A stretch of 64,000 bases of DNA from Platanthera guangdongensis (Eukaryota; Streptophyta; Magnoliopsida; Asparagales; Orchidaceae), in assembly GCA_039583875.1 (NCBI GenBank), contig CM077152.1, positions 23,473,538 through 23,537,537 of the forward strand, written 5' to 3'. Positions 1-9,693 of the stretch are shown piece by piece. The notes beneath the pieces are model-generated. The model saw nothing but the letters and a program-made list of their open reading frames with translations. It was not told the DNA's origin and ran no database searches. The number at the start of each line of letters is the position of its first letter. The first letter of the stretch is position 1. Position numbers and translations under genes: made by a program.

Positions 1-223
1 CCTATTGCACATGGGGTTTTATTAGAGGGTCCGCCCCGAGTCGAGCCTTACCACTGCATCACCTTAGCTATCAATTTGTTTGTTGTTTTTACTCGATTAC
101 AAAATACTATTCAAATGAGCAAGGAGAAGAAAACAAAAATTTTTAAAAACATTAAAACCATAAACCAAATTTTACAGCATACATCGTTGCAGGAAATTCC
201 ACATCTTGTAATAATCAAACAGT
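1..223. other. Unassigned flank, no gene seen
   Basis: AT-rich sequence with no convincing coding frame, RNA gene or repeat end. It abuts the solo LTR that begins at 224. Confidence 0.4.
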
Positions 224-1727
224 TGTGACGTGGGGTAGGCTGTAACATGGCTGTCCCACCGCCAATGCAATCCTAGGTGAATGATGCAAGACGGACTCAA
301 CGACCTCAACCAAAATGATGCACAAGCAATTTTAATTTAGTCCGGAAATAAAAACTTAGCAATGATGATTTTATAAGCATAGCAAATTACCACAATGACA
401 CAATGTGAATTTCAATTTTGAGTACTCAAGCAAAATCACACTCAATTTCAATAAGAATGCTTTCGACTACAACTTCACAAATGATAACTTACAAGAAATA
501 GGAAAAATAAATAATAGCACAACAAGTCACAATACCCAAACAACTAAGCAATTACGGCATGTTCATCCAATATCCAATACAAAAAATATGTAATGCAACA
601 CAATGATACTCATAGTCACAGAGATTCAGCGGCGGCGGCGGTACTGAGTTGCTGGAATATGGAAACAGATGGATGTTGCAGTTTGTCCTTAGGGGAAGGT
701 GTTGTTATAATTGGGAAAGTAGAGGGCAGTGAGATTGGGAACTTTGGAGGAGACTCTGCTGTAGTATGGGTGTTGTGTGACTAGATTGTTGGATCAAGGA
801 GGAATGTTGTTGGAATAGGATATGGGGAAGGGCCAACAATTTATGGAGTTCCTGCAAGAGAGGGGAGTGGCTCTTAAGGCCAAGTAAGTTGATTTCACCG
901 TCGATCAAGAGTAGGAGGCGGGTGGTTGTGGGCTGGGTGGCTGGAGGAAAAAGATACGAGGTTGGTTGTAGCGAGGGAGACATGCAAGAGGAAGGGGGTT
1001 CAGATTGGCGGTGCAGGACGAGAGATGTTGAGGTTTATCGGAGGCTCCACGACTGAGAGATGTGCATGGAGGAAGAAAAACAGTGTATGGTCGAGAATGG
1101 GGGTGTTTGTTGAAGGTGGAATCACAAGGGAAGGGAGGCGTGGGATCGGCGACGTGCAACTGGGATGGAGGAGGGTCATGAGGGGGGGGGGCGGGGGAAT
1201 CAGCGGTTAACAGGGTTGACGAGAAATTAATGATCAGTATCATGGAACTCGTGGGATGGGGAATGGTGAACCCGTCGGATCAAAGTGCTTTTAATCTGGA
1301 CCGTGAAATTGACGAAATGGAAAGGATCCTGATATGGAAACAGTGCGGGGATGTTCTCAAAAATAGTAAAGGAAAAAAAGAAAACGGAAAAAAAAACGGG
1401 ACGTCACACCCCGGGGTCTCGCGGCATTGCACCACGAATGATTACCGGCCTGGAATCTCTCACAAACAAACAATGAATGGAAATGAAAGCATCCACCCCT
1501 ATTTAAAATGAGGGGGGAGAGGGGTTGGGCACCCGGCATGAACAACTATGATTGGTTGTTATGCTGTTCTAAAACACTAAAAATAGCACAAATAAAAAAT
1601 ACATATAAATAGTAAAACCACGATCTGAGCGCACTCGCGGTCTCGGATCGCCGATCCGATCAACGCCTCTTGCACGAATGCGAGCACAACCGAATGGTGG
1701 CCCGTAGTTCAACGTTGATATCCATCA
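224..1727 (-). repeat. Solo LTR-like copy of a gypsy element (family A)
   Basis: The block starts TGTGACGTGGGGTAGGC and ends near TATCCATCA. Its ends and layout resemble the LTR at 20507-21800: a similar start (TGTGATGTAGGGGTAGGC), a G homopolymer run in the interior (about 1182-1197 here), a 'gatccgatcaa' stretch near the right end, and a similar terminus. No polypurine tract or primer site flanks it, so it looks like a solo LTR. A clean 5-bp target duplication could not be confirmed. Orientation is inferred from the second copy, whose polypurine tract shows the family reads on the minus strand. Confidence 0.5.
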
Positions 1728-1859
1728 AGTAGAGTTCAAAATTTTCATAGTTCTCTATTCATAAGATGTGGATTTAAATACTAAAAAATCAACAAGCTCG
1801 AAAATATATAACTTCTGGATCTGCAAATATAGAAAGAAGGAATGCAAGAAAATCAAGAC

Positions 1860-3500
1860 AGATTTACCAGTAGAATCATGAGGGGAATGAATCCCATTTC
1901 CCTTCAAATTCTGCTGTATTTGTGAAGTCGACCTCTGCATTCGTGGGGATGAACCCTGCTTCACTTCACCACTTGGTAAGGAATGTCTCTTCTTTACGTG
2001 ATTATCCTTTTCATGCACATCTAAGCTTGATTTCTGAGAAAAACTGGTGCTGACCTTAGCCCTAGCAGACTCAGTGGGCTTCATATAGCTTGGAATCAAA
2101 TTGCTACAACTGTCTTGATGCTCATGATCAGTTTTAACCAAAGAAAATGAGTTCCTCCTCTTTGAAGTTTTTGTAGATTTCAAATGTTCTCCACTGGTTT
2201 GTTCACCAGAACTGTTCTTGGAATTTGCTGGTGAAATATCAATAACTAATTGGGGCCTCTTCTTCATTATAGGGGTATTATTCTCTGCCTTTGTAATCTT
2301 TGTATTCATGGAGATCAGATTTGATGATGTCCCATCAGGCTCAGGAACAGTTATATGACTTATGGGAGATCCATCTTGCGATGATTTGTAAACCAGTTGA
2401 CCTTTGGTGGAGCCTACCATCTGCATATTTAATTCAGAATTTGGTCCATTTGTACCGGAGGCTCAAAATTGACTGTTCTCGCTGCATTTTCTCTGCTCTT
2501 CGTGATTATTTGCTGCTGAACTGCATCTGAAACACATGAAAGTTCATTTGTTTCTTTTGATGCTCTAATTTCAGAAGTAATTTCAGAAAGCTCAGCCTCT
2601 AATCTGTCAGGTTCTAAAGTTGTAATCTTTTTAACTTCCTCCATCATGGAACCCACGTGAGTTGATTTGGGATCATTCTTGGTATCCCTGAAGGCAATAC
2701 CAAGAGATCTATTTGAGCTAGAAGAGGCAGTCAGCTCTTCAAATTTGGCTTGAACAGCAGCGAAACCTGAATTTCTCGACTTCCTAGATTCAAACACAAT
2801 TTGTCCGACTTCCATCTCTGGAGTCACACGAGCTTCCTTTTCGGTACTATCTTTGTGCATCTCTGCAGAACAATCTGGTTTATTCGAGTCACTATTAAAC
2901 ACAAAATCAGAAGCTGGCACTGATATCAGTGGAATTTGACTGTGCATAGAATCAGAATTTTCTTTTAGCCATGTCGCATCATCATGAGAGTCTGGATGAT
3001 GGTTAACTAGAGAATTAGAATTTTGGTCCTCCAAAGATGAAGAGATCACAAGTTCTATCATTTGAAAGCTGTTTGTTGTTAAATCTCCCTCGATTTCAGC
3101 TCTCATAGTTGGGCTAGGAGTAACCTTTGTAACTTGAAACTTCTTGTTGACATAATAAGCATTAAGATCAGTGTTAATATTCTCTTCAAGATCATCCTGT
3201 TTCGTAATAATCTTTTGTTGATCTGATGATACTAAAGCCATCCACCTCTCCAGCCATATCCACCCCGCATCTGGCCTTGAAGGGTTGCAACTGATATGGA
3301 TGGCCTTTGTCTGAAGTGTAGATTTTAAAAGCTGATAAAAACATTAAAAGCCAAGTCAGAAATTCAGCGAATGACAGAACTGCTATTCTTTGAGCATATT
3401 TTGGTATTAATAACAATACCTGGCTAGCAAATAAATTGGAAGACAACTTTCTGATGGCAGGTGGTATGTTGTCTGCTTTCGTTCCAAAGGTCTTCATCTA
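1860..3500 (-). pseudogene. IQD31/32-like (IQ-domain family) 3' gene fragment
   Basis: Minus-strand coding pieces match the C-terminal half of plant IQD proteins, calmodulin-binding scaffold proteins. A short exon (about 3420-3497, ending KLSSNLFASQ before a GT donor) is followed by an exon whose frame includes WIWLERW, and then a long acidic/serine-rich region (3241-2431). The last part (2426-1864) carries the DUF4005-type signature: IPSYMKPTESARAK, then KKRHSLPSGE and SPRMQRSTSQIQQ. A frameshift near 2440 separates the two long frames: one ends at TGA/TAA around 2429 while the other is already open upstream. The N-terminal IQ motif exons are not present, and neither is the usual final exon after the GT donor at about 1864. 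It is a truncated, broken copy. Confidence 0.75.
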
Positions 3501-3604
3501 AGGAGAGGAGAATAAGATGAAAGAAATCTCAAAAAATAAACAAATACCAAGACATCCATCATTGTGTCATTAGAACATATCACAAACAGAACAAAAGGGA
3601 TCAC

Positions 3605-4711
3605 TGATGGAGCAACATAATCATTTATTCTGCATCTTCATTATAAAATGGATCTCTCAGTACTCTTCTTTCATTATTCTTGTTACCTTTAGGTGGATAG
3701 TTGAGTATTGAGACACGGCGCAACTTGACCGGTTCCTTCCTCCTGTATATTTATACGTAGGGCACATCTAACACACCCCCTGAAATTCATGAGGGATCAT
3801 ACACCGAGAATTTGGAGAGAACACATGTTGAGTGCGAATCTGCGGCTTAGTGAGCAAATCGGCAGCTGGCGCTCGGTGGGAACATAATGAGGAACAAAAG
3901 TACATTGAATGTGCCGATCACGAAGAAACAAGGCATCAACACCAATGTGCTTGGAGCGCAAGTGCTTGGTTGGATTCAGAGTAATTTGGATGGCTCCGGT
4001 GTTGTCACAATAGAGAGCGGTAGGACCAGAAGGAGCAACGCCAAGATCAACAAGCAACCAACGAAGCCAGACAATATACTCGGTTATAGTGGTCATGGCA
4101 CGGAGCTCTGCTTTTGTGCTAGAACGAGAAACACCGGTTTGCTTCTTGGATTCCTAGGCAATGAGTGAAGAACCCAAGAAGAGACAATAACTGATGACAG
4201 AACGACGATCAACGGTATTACTGGCCCATGTAGCATCAAAATATGTCTGTAACTGGAGAGAACTGCTACAAGGGCAGAATAGTCCGCGAGTCAAAGTAGC
4301 ACGAAGAAATCAGAGAACACGCAACAGGTGAGCATAGTGAACTGTTATGGGAGCACTCACAAACTGACTCTGCACATGAACAACAAAGGCAATGTCAGGT
4401 CTAGTAATGGTGAGGCAAACCAAGCTCCCAACCAGATGACGGTACCATGTCAGATCTGAAAGAAGAGAGCCCTCATCCAGACGCAATTGAAGGTGAAGTT
4501 CCATAGGAGTAGCAGCAGTGCGAGTGTCGGACAGAGCAGCACAGGTCAATAAGTCTGAGGTGAAACGTTGTTGAGATAACTGGTAGCCAGTAGTAGCAGA
4601 GAACTCAATGCCCAAGAAGTAACGCATTGTGCCAAGGTCAGTCATCTGGAACTGCGGAAGGTGATGTTTGACAAACACAATATGGGAGACATCGTCACCA
4701 GTAATAATCAT
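3605..4711 (-). mobile_element. Ty1/copia fragment: end of RT, RNase H, 3' LTR
   Basis: On the minus strand, 4711-4310 encodes the end of a copia reverse transcriptase (MRYFLGIEF, then HLVGSLVCLTITRPDIAF). 4096-3797 encodes the RNase H (LYCDNTGAIQI, KHLRSKHIGVD). About 20 bp further on is a polypurine tract, seen on + as CACACCCCCTGAAATTC, and a short LTR starting TGTTAGATG (minus) at 3773, with a TATAAATA inside, ending near 3605. Frames are broken between RT and RNase H. The 5' part (gag, protease, integrase, most of RT) is missing. It sits next to the IQD fragment and may have interrupted it. Confidence 0.8.
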
Positions 4712-4838
4712 CTCTCTGAAACACTATCGACATCAAGGGAGAAAATGGAGCAGACATCCATGTCTTAAAATTCATAAGAGTGTTACTTTCAGGAATCTCA
4801 TCCACACATGGACGAGGTGGCTCATCTGGAGGCACAAA

Positions 4839-4966
4839 TGATGTAGGGGTAGGCTAGTGGTGATGGAAGCTAGGACTCTACGTGCACGTGTGAGAAAATA
4901 TGCGAATGCAATGCTACATGCAATGAAACAGTAGGATGATAGCAACGACAATTAATTTAAGCAATG
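4839..4966 (-). repeat. LTR fragment, gypsy family A, cut by gap
   Basis: It starts TGATGTAGGGGTAGGCTA, like the LTR start at 20507, and runs into the N gap. The rest is not visible. Confidence 0.4.
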
Positions 4967-5466
4967 NNNNNNNNNNNNNNNNNNNNNNNNNNNNNNNNNN
5001 NNNNNNNNNNNNNNNNNNNNNNNNNNNNNNNNNNNNNNNNNNNNNNNNNNNNNNNNNNNNNNNNNNNNNNNNNNNNNNNNNNNNNNNNNNNNNNNNNNNN
5101 NNNNNNNNNNNNNNNNNNNNNNNNNNNNNNNNNNNNNNNNNNNNNNNNNNNNNNNNNNNNNNNNNNNNNNNNNNNNNNNNNNNNNNNNNNNNNNNNNNNN
5201 NNNNNNNNNNNNNNNNNNNNNNNNNNNNNNNNNNNNNNNNNNNNNNNNNNNNNNNNNNNNNNNNNNNNNNNNNNNNNNNNNNNNNNNNNNNNNNNNNNNN
5301 NNNNNNNNNNNNNNNNNNNNNNNNNNNNNNNNNNNNNNNNNNNNNNNNNNNNNNNNNNNNNNNNNNNNNNNNNNNNNNNNNNNNNNNNNNNNNNNNNNNN
5401 NNNNNNNNNNNNNNNNNNNNNNNNNNNNNNNNNNNNNNNNNNNNNNNNNNNNNNNNNNNNNNNNNN
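4967..5466. other. Assembly gap, 500 N
   Basis: Exactly 500 undetermined bases, a conventional placeholder, so the true distance is unknown. Any open frame across it is an artefact. Confidence 0.99.
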
Positions 5467-5559
5467 CCAGGAGTTACTTTTATTAGTATGGAATAACTTG
5501 ATAGACAAACAAGAAGTTAACACAAAAACAGTGCATGTTGTAATGATAAAGGCATCACC

Positions 5560-5852
5560 TTAATGAGATCTATTGTTTGACTAGCTGTTTCTCGCTGGGA
5601 ATCTGCACTCTAACAACCAAGAAATCATTTTTTCCATAAAGATTTACAATAATCACAAATTATACCTCATTTTATGAAAAAAACAATTGGCGCCAAACTG
5701 ACCAAATTGCTTGGTTGTAGATAAACAAGATTACTGGCTCATTTTACCTGTAGATGGTCCCCAATTTTTGCAGCCGTCTGCCCAACACTTGAGATTCTAG
5801 AATCCAACCTAGCAAAGCTGTCAAACAGGCCATCCACGCCTTTTTCAAGCTT
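5560..5852 (-). pseudogene. SEC10: SEC10 (exocyst subunit) gene fragment, two exons
   Basis: The minus-strand exon at 5852-5749 encodes a stretch including SFARLDSRISSVGQTAAKIG, followed by a GT donor. A second exon at 5611-5560 encodes SADSQRETASQTIDLIK. Both are characteristic of the N-terminal region of plant SEC10, a subunit of the exocyst that tethers secretory vesicles at the plasma membrane. Only these two exons are visible; the remaining gene is absent on both sides, though the N gap begins 94 bp beyond. It is best read as a captured or translocated fragment with no function. Confidence 0.8.
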
Positions 5853-6190
5853 TGGAACGAAAACAAAACAAAAAAAAAACTTAATATACTCATCATACCC
5901 TTGAGATGGTCGCGTCATCTTTCCTCTCTTCGGACTCCGCATCTTTGGTCGCGACCTCTCTTGTCGCTGGTGTGCCTCACCGTGTCGTGTGGTTTCCGAG
6001 GATAATTCAAAATAAAAAAATGAAAAGAGCAGGTGTTTGTATATCCACATCAAAAACTAGATCAGACGCAAGAGAGAAAGGAAACAGGAAAAAAAATACA
6101 ATCCAACAATCAAAGCAGTATAAACAAAAGAGACAGAAAATCGTATTCCTACGTTCGTATTTTTTACTTCTATGAAACAAGAATGAGCAA
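5853..6190. other. No gene seen between SEC10 and TPL fragments
   Basis: AT-rich with oligo-A tracts. Short open frames on both strands lack family resemblance. Parts may be intron sequence carried along with the flanking fragments. Confidence 0.4.
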
Positions 6191-6194
6191 GAAA

Positions 6195-6362
6195 TCCTCA
6201 CCTTTACTGCTAGTAAATTATCTGGAAGCCTAAGGGAACAGCATTGAGATGGCTCGTTGATTCCTGCAAGTTTCCATTTCTAGGATTTCTCTGCTGACTC
6301 GTCAATAATTTTGGGTTTTACATCAGATATGCCGCGGTTATCACCACTCTACAGCAATGTTG
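6195..6362 (-). pseudogene. TOPLESS-related C-terminal exon fragment
   Basis: The minus strand encodes SDVKPKIIDESAEKS, then an in-frame TAG, then KWKLAGINEPSQCCSLRLPDN. This matches the linker just before the second WD40 block of TOPLESS co-repressors. The exon ends with a GT donor near 6197. The stop codon makes it non-functional as it stands. It belongs with the TPL WD40 exons at 8291-9130, but casein kinase 2 alpha exons lie between them. Confidence 0.75.
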
Positions 6363-7470
6363 AAAGATTCTAGTTAAACTCGAACAATATAAAATGACTT
6401 TATATTTATGATAAGAATATATTCAACAAAAAGATGAATCATTGGAAGACTAAACTATTGAAAAGGTATTGAACATACAAAAAACCAAGCAACCAAGGAA
6501 TGAACTATATTACCAATCCAACATTATGTGCTTTACCCTTCATTGAACTCTGAATTATCAAAATGAGATGACAAAGAAAAAGAAAATCATACTTTGCAAA
6601 GGGATCATCCATTTGATGTTTTCAATGCCTCTAATCATAATAGCCTTTGGATCCACAGCACTCGCGCGAACGTTTCAAAAAAAAAGTGATAATTAGCTAA
6701 AGAAAATTATGACCGGCGTGACTGTAGGAACTCTTGCTTGCACGGCGCAAAACATGTTCGGGGCATCTTCGATTATTTCATAAGAAGTAACACTCTTTGT
6801 GCCAAAGATGAATGATTGGAAAGTGAAACATTCTTTGACAACAAGTCATTAAGAAGAACCCAATCAATCTTTCAATACAACTTTGGATTATAACTATGCA
6901 TTTCTAATGATAACAAAAAACTTGAACTATACTTGGATGATTGCGGAGTTTGAGCAGCGGCGGTGTGAAGCTGTGATAATTGTGACGGTTTACTTGCATT
7001 GGGAACTTTCATGAAATATTTTTTTGGCTCATTTTCCACTTTTCGGACTTTGGCATCTTCAACAGCTAAAGTTAGATCTCAATTACATGATTGTCCTGTA
7101 TTTTTTGGCCTAAAATATCATTTTGAGACAATAATGTTTGTGACTACACCTATCAAAACACTACCTCTGTTTTGCATAATTGAGTTTGCAACTGTCACCG
7201 CTCCCCCAAACAGTTCAATAAACGCCCAAAATTAAAAAAAAATAAAATTTTCTTTATTGCAATATCTGCCCTACTCAGTTCCATTAAGGATATTAAATGA
7301 TATCCGCATTTCACACACCCCAAAGATAAACACTGAAGAGTCACAATCTGACAATCAAATACAATGGAGAGAAGCCGTAGTGATAACAACAACCACGCTC
7401 CATCGGTGACAAGCAAATATGCGAAGTAATATACGTAATAATACCTTACAATCCCCCAACAAACAACTAA
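6363..7470. other. Unassigned spacer between captured fragments
   Basis: Mostly AT-rich. A minus-strand stretch at about 7080-6940 has a coding-like look (VEDAKVRKVENEPKKYF, then a Q/S/A-rich tail), but I cannot assign it to a family. No transposon termini are recognised. Confidence 0.3.
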
Positions 7471-7473
7471 CCT

Positions 7474-8110
7474 CGATTCCTGCTGCTTTCAGCATTTCTC
7501 ACAGGATTGAAATAAGGATGGTCCTGCACAAGAGGAATCAATTGCATCAGGCAATTTTCTCACAGGATTGAAAAAAATAGAAGATAGATTCTACCATGGC
7601 TTCTTTGGCGGTTAGCCTCTCCTGGTGATCATAGCGGAGTAATTTGTCCAAGAAGTTGACCGCCTGCCAAACGTTACGAGAATAAGTCCATATTATTCAT
7701 TTTAACCATTTGCAGGTGAGCAGAGCGTGATCACGCGCAGACTGTTTGGTCAAGCAAAATTCGGCGGGTGCCTTTTGAGCGCCCAACGAATGGTGTTTTA
7801 TCGCAATAGAAAATGATTGTAAGCCATTATCTGCGACAAATGCGGGACCAACAGGTCTAAGTAACTGATGAAAAAAAATGATCACCTCAGGAACAGCAAC
7901 GCTCTTGTTATCATCATTGATAAACCTCGCCCATGGCTTTCTGCTATGTCTGTTTACAGAGAGAAAGTACTTAAAAATTTGATACCAAATTTGAGTTGTG
8001 AAGGAAAAATAGGGAAACATCAAAAACCTTCCGACGAGTGCCCCGAGCTGTGGGTCAAGTTCCAGACGGTATTTGTTAAGATAAGAGTTCAGTTCTTCAG
8101 TTTCGAGCAC
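7474..8110 (-). pseudogene. Casein kinase 2 alpha subunit, last four exons
   Basis: Four minus-strand exons rebuild the C-terminus of the CK2 catalytic subunit: about 8110-8028 ([19 protein letters not shown], then ALVGR), about 7950-7887 ([16 protein letters not shown]), about 7664-7596 ([20 protein letters not shown]) and about 7532-7474 (DHPYFNPVRNAESSRNRG and stop). These cover the C-lobe end of the kinase domain. The ATP-binding and catalytic-loop exons are absent; upstream sequence is TOPLESS instead. The exons read open with usable splice sites, so this piece could be spliced into a chimeric transcript, but it cannot encode an active kinase. Confidence 0.82.
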
Positions 8111-8290
8111 CTGAAATGGGAGATGTCATTGTTACAGTGGCAGATAACACTAACCAATAATAAGAACTATTAAAGCCAAGAATGCGCATATCTAGTCTGT
8201 AAAAAAGTGGTGAGTTCTTGAAAATTATGGATACTTCCAGAGACATGTCAAAAATTCAAGACAAGAGCTTCTATAAATAGCTATACTGAC

Positions 8291-9130
8291 CCTTCACTTT
8301 CATTCCACTCAACAATATATGAATCTCCTTCTTTACTAGTACCACAGGAGAACAGCCTAAACATGCACACACACAAACTCATATTTTTTTTTGATAAGAG
8401 TAATACTAGAATTAACAAAACATATTATGAAAATTATAAGTAACATATTTTAAAATTTGATGAGTTCCCATAAGAAAACCTGGTTCCATCGGCACTATAA
8501 GCCATGGTAGTACATGCACCATTGACCAGGCGCGGTGTAATCCACTCTTGAGCCCCCATTATCATACAACCAAGCCTTTATTTTCCCATCAAGTGATGTG
8601 GAGAAGATAAACTGAATGTTTGAGATAGAAGGTTAAGTATGATTTCAGAAATTTCAATAATGTCTGCATCTAGCAACCAAGCAATAACTAAAAGATGGGC
8701 AGGAAATTACATGAATATTTTCTTTTGAATGTGGGCATATGGAGTAAACAGGTGCCTCATGACCTTCATAGGTATATTGTACCACACCAGTAATAGCATC
8801 CCAAACCTGAAGATACATGACTATTGAGAATAGGAACATCCAACATTTTATGACTAATCACGTTGTTAGAAAAAATCATAGAAACCTTGATAGTTTTGTC
8901 ATCTCCGCAAGTCACAACGCACAACTGCTTGTTAGGTTGTGAGAGAGAAATATCATTTACCCCACCACTATGAGCATCAATCTGATAATCAAGCACATCA
9001 CAATAAAAAGAAAAAGAAAAAAAACAAAGCCAAACATGAATGAAGATTAAGAACAACAATAACCCAGGTGGGGAAATAAAAGTGATAAAAAGTACCTCCA
9101 TGTGTTGTAATAAATCATCACGGTCCCACA
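8291..9130 (-). pseudogene. TOPLESS-related co-repressor, WD40 exon fragment
   Basis: Minus-strand exons in order: about 9130-9096 (DRDDLLQHME), about 8983-8886 (IDAHSGGVNDISLSQPNKQ, CVVTCGDDKTIKV), about 8808-8713 (WDAITGVVQYTYEGHEAPVY), about 8598-8493 (STSLDGKIKAWLYDNGG, VDYTAPGQWC) and about 8356-8291 (FSCGTSKEGDSYIVEWNESE). This is the first WD40 propeller of TPL/TPR transcriptional co-repressors. A 4-base disturbance after PGQWC (near 8510) shifts the frame before the expected TTMAYSADGT, so the piece is broken. The LisH/CTLH N-terminus is absent. Confidence 0.85.
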
Positions 9131-9685
9131 CACAATCTCAGTTTCCAATAACTAGAAATCTTATCTCAAGTCAACTTTGGCTTACTATACTCTTAAAATG
9201 TACCCCTATAAATACTACTCTATACCTCATGGTCAACATTTTATTTCCCTCCAAGTAAACAAAAGTATTTATTTACGATCTGGTGGCGACACTATGTCAT
9301 AACAGGCTTATGTTGGTTTTCCAACTTCCTATCGGATTGAGGTTTAGCAAGGGAAACCTCTAATGCATTCCCTGTGCAAAAGAAAATGTTTGCACAGCTC
9401 CTCAAGCCTAAATACAATGATGAACCTTAAATATGTTATTGCGAGATATTCTGCACCGAGAGGTAAATGTGAAGCTTGATATTTCATAGCTCAAAGGCAA
9501 GCAAAACCCATTTGAGTGGTTCATTTGATGTGAAAAATTCTCTTCAATAAACAAGTAATGTGGATGGAACAAGAACACGTTCCCAAAATATATCTCAAAA
9601 CATCATGGAAATAAATATAAGTTCACCAAAATCTATCTCAAAACATCGAGTTGATATGATTTTTTTCCATATTAGTAGATCAACA
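9131..9685. other. Junction between gene fragments and CACTA gene
   Basis: No coding family recognised. The fragment mosaic ends here and the CACTA element's last exon begins. No CACTA-type terminus (CACTACTAG) or subterminal AGCCACG repeats were found in it. Confidence 0.4.
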
Positions 9686-9693
9686 CTAAAGCT

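Noticed and set aside
4936..5563. Long open frames across 4957-5563 on both strands
   Set aside because: They consist almost entirely of N; the stretch is an assembly gap.
9290..9300. CACTATGTCAT as a possible left terminus of the CACTA element
   Set aside because: Only the first five bases match; the right end reads CACTACTAGAAAAATGAG, and there are no AGCCACG subterminal repeats nearby.
1750..9300. Firm assignment of the gene-fragment cluster to a Helitron
   Set aside because: No 5' TC end, 3' hairpin plus CTRR, or Rep/helicase sequence could be identified; kept only as a hypothesis.
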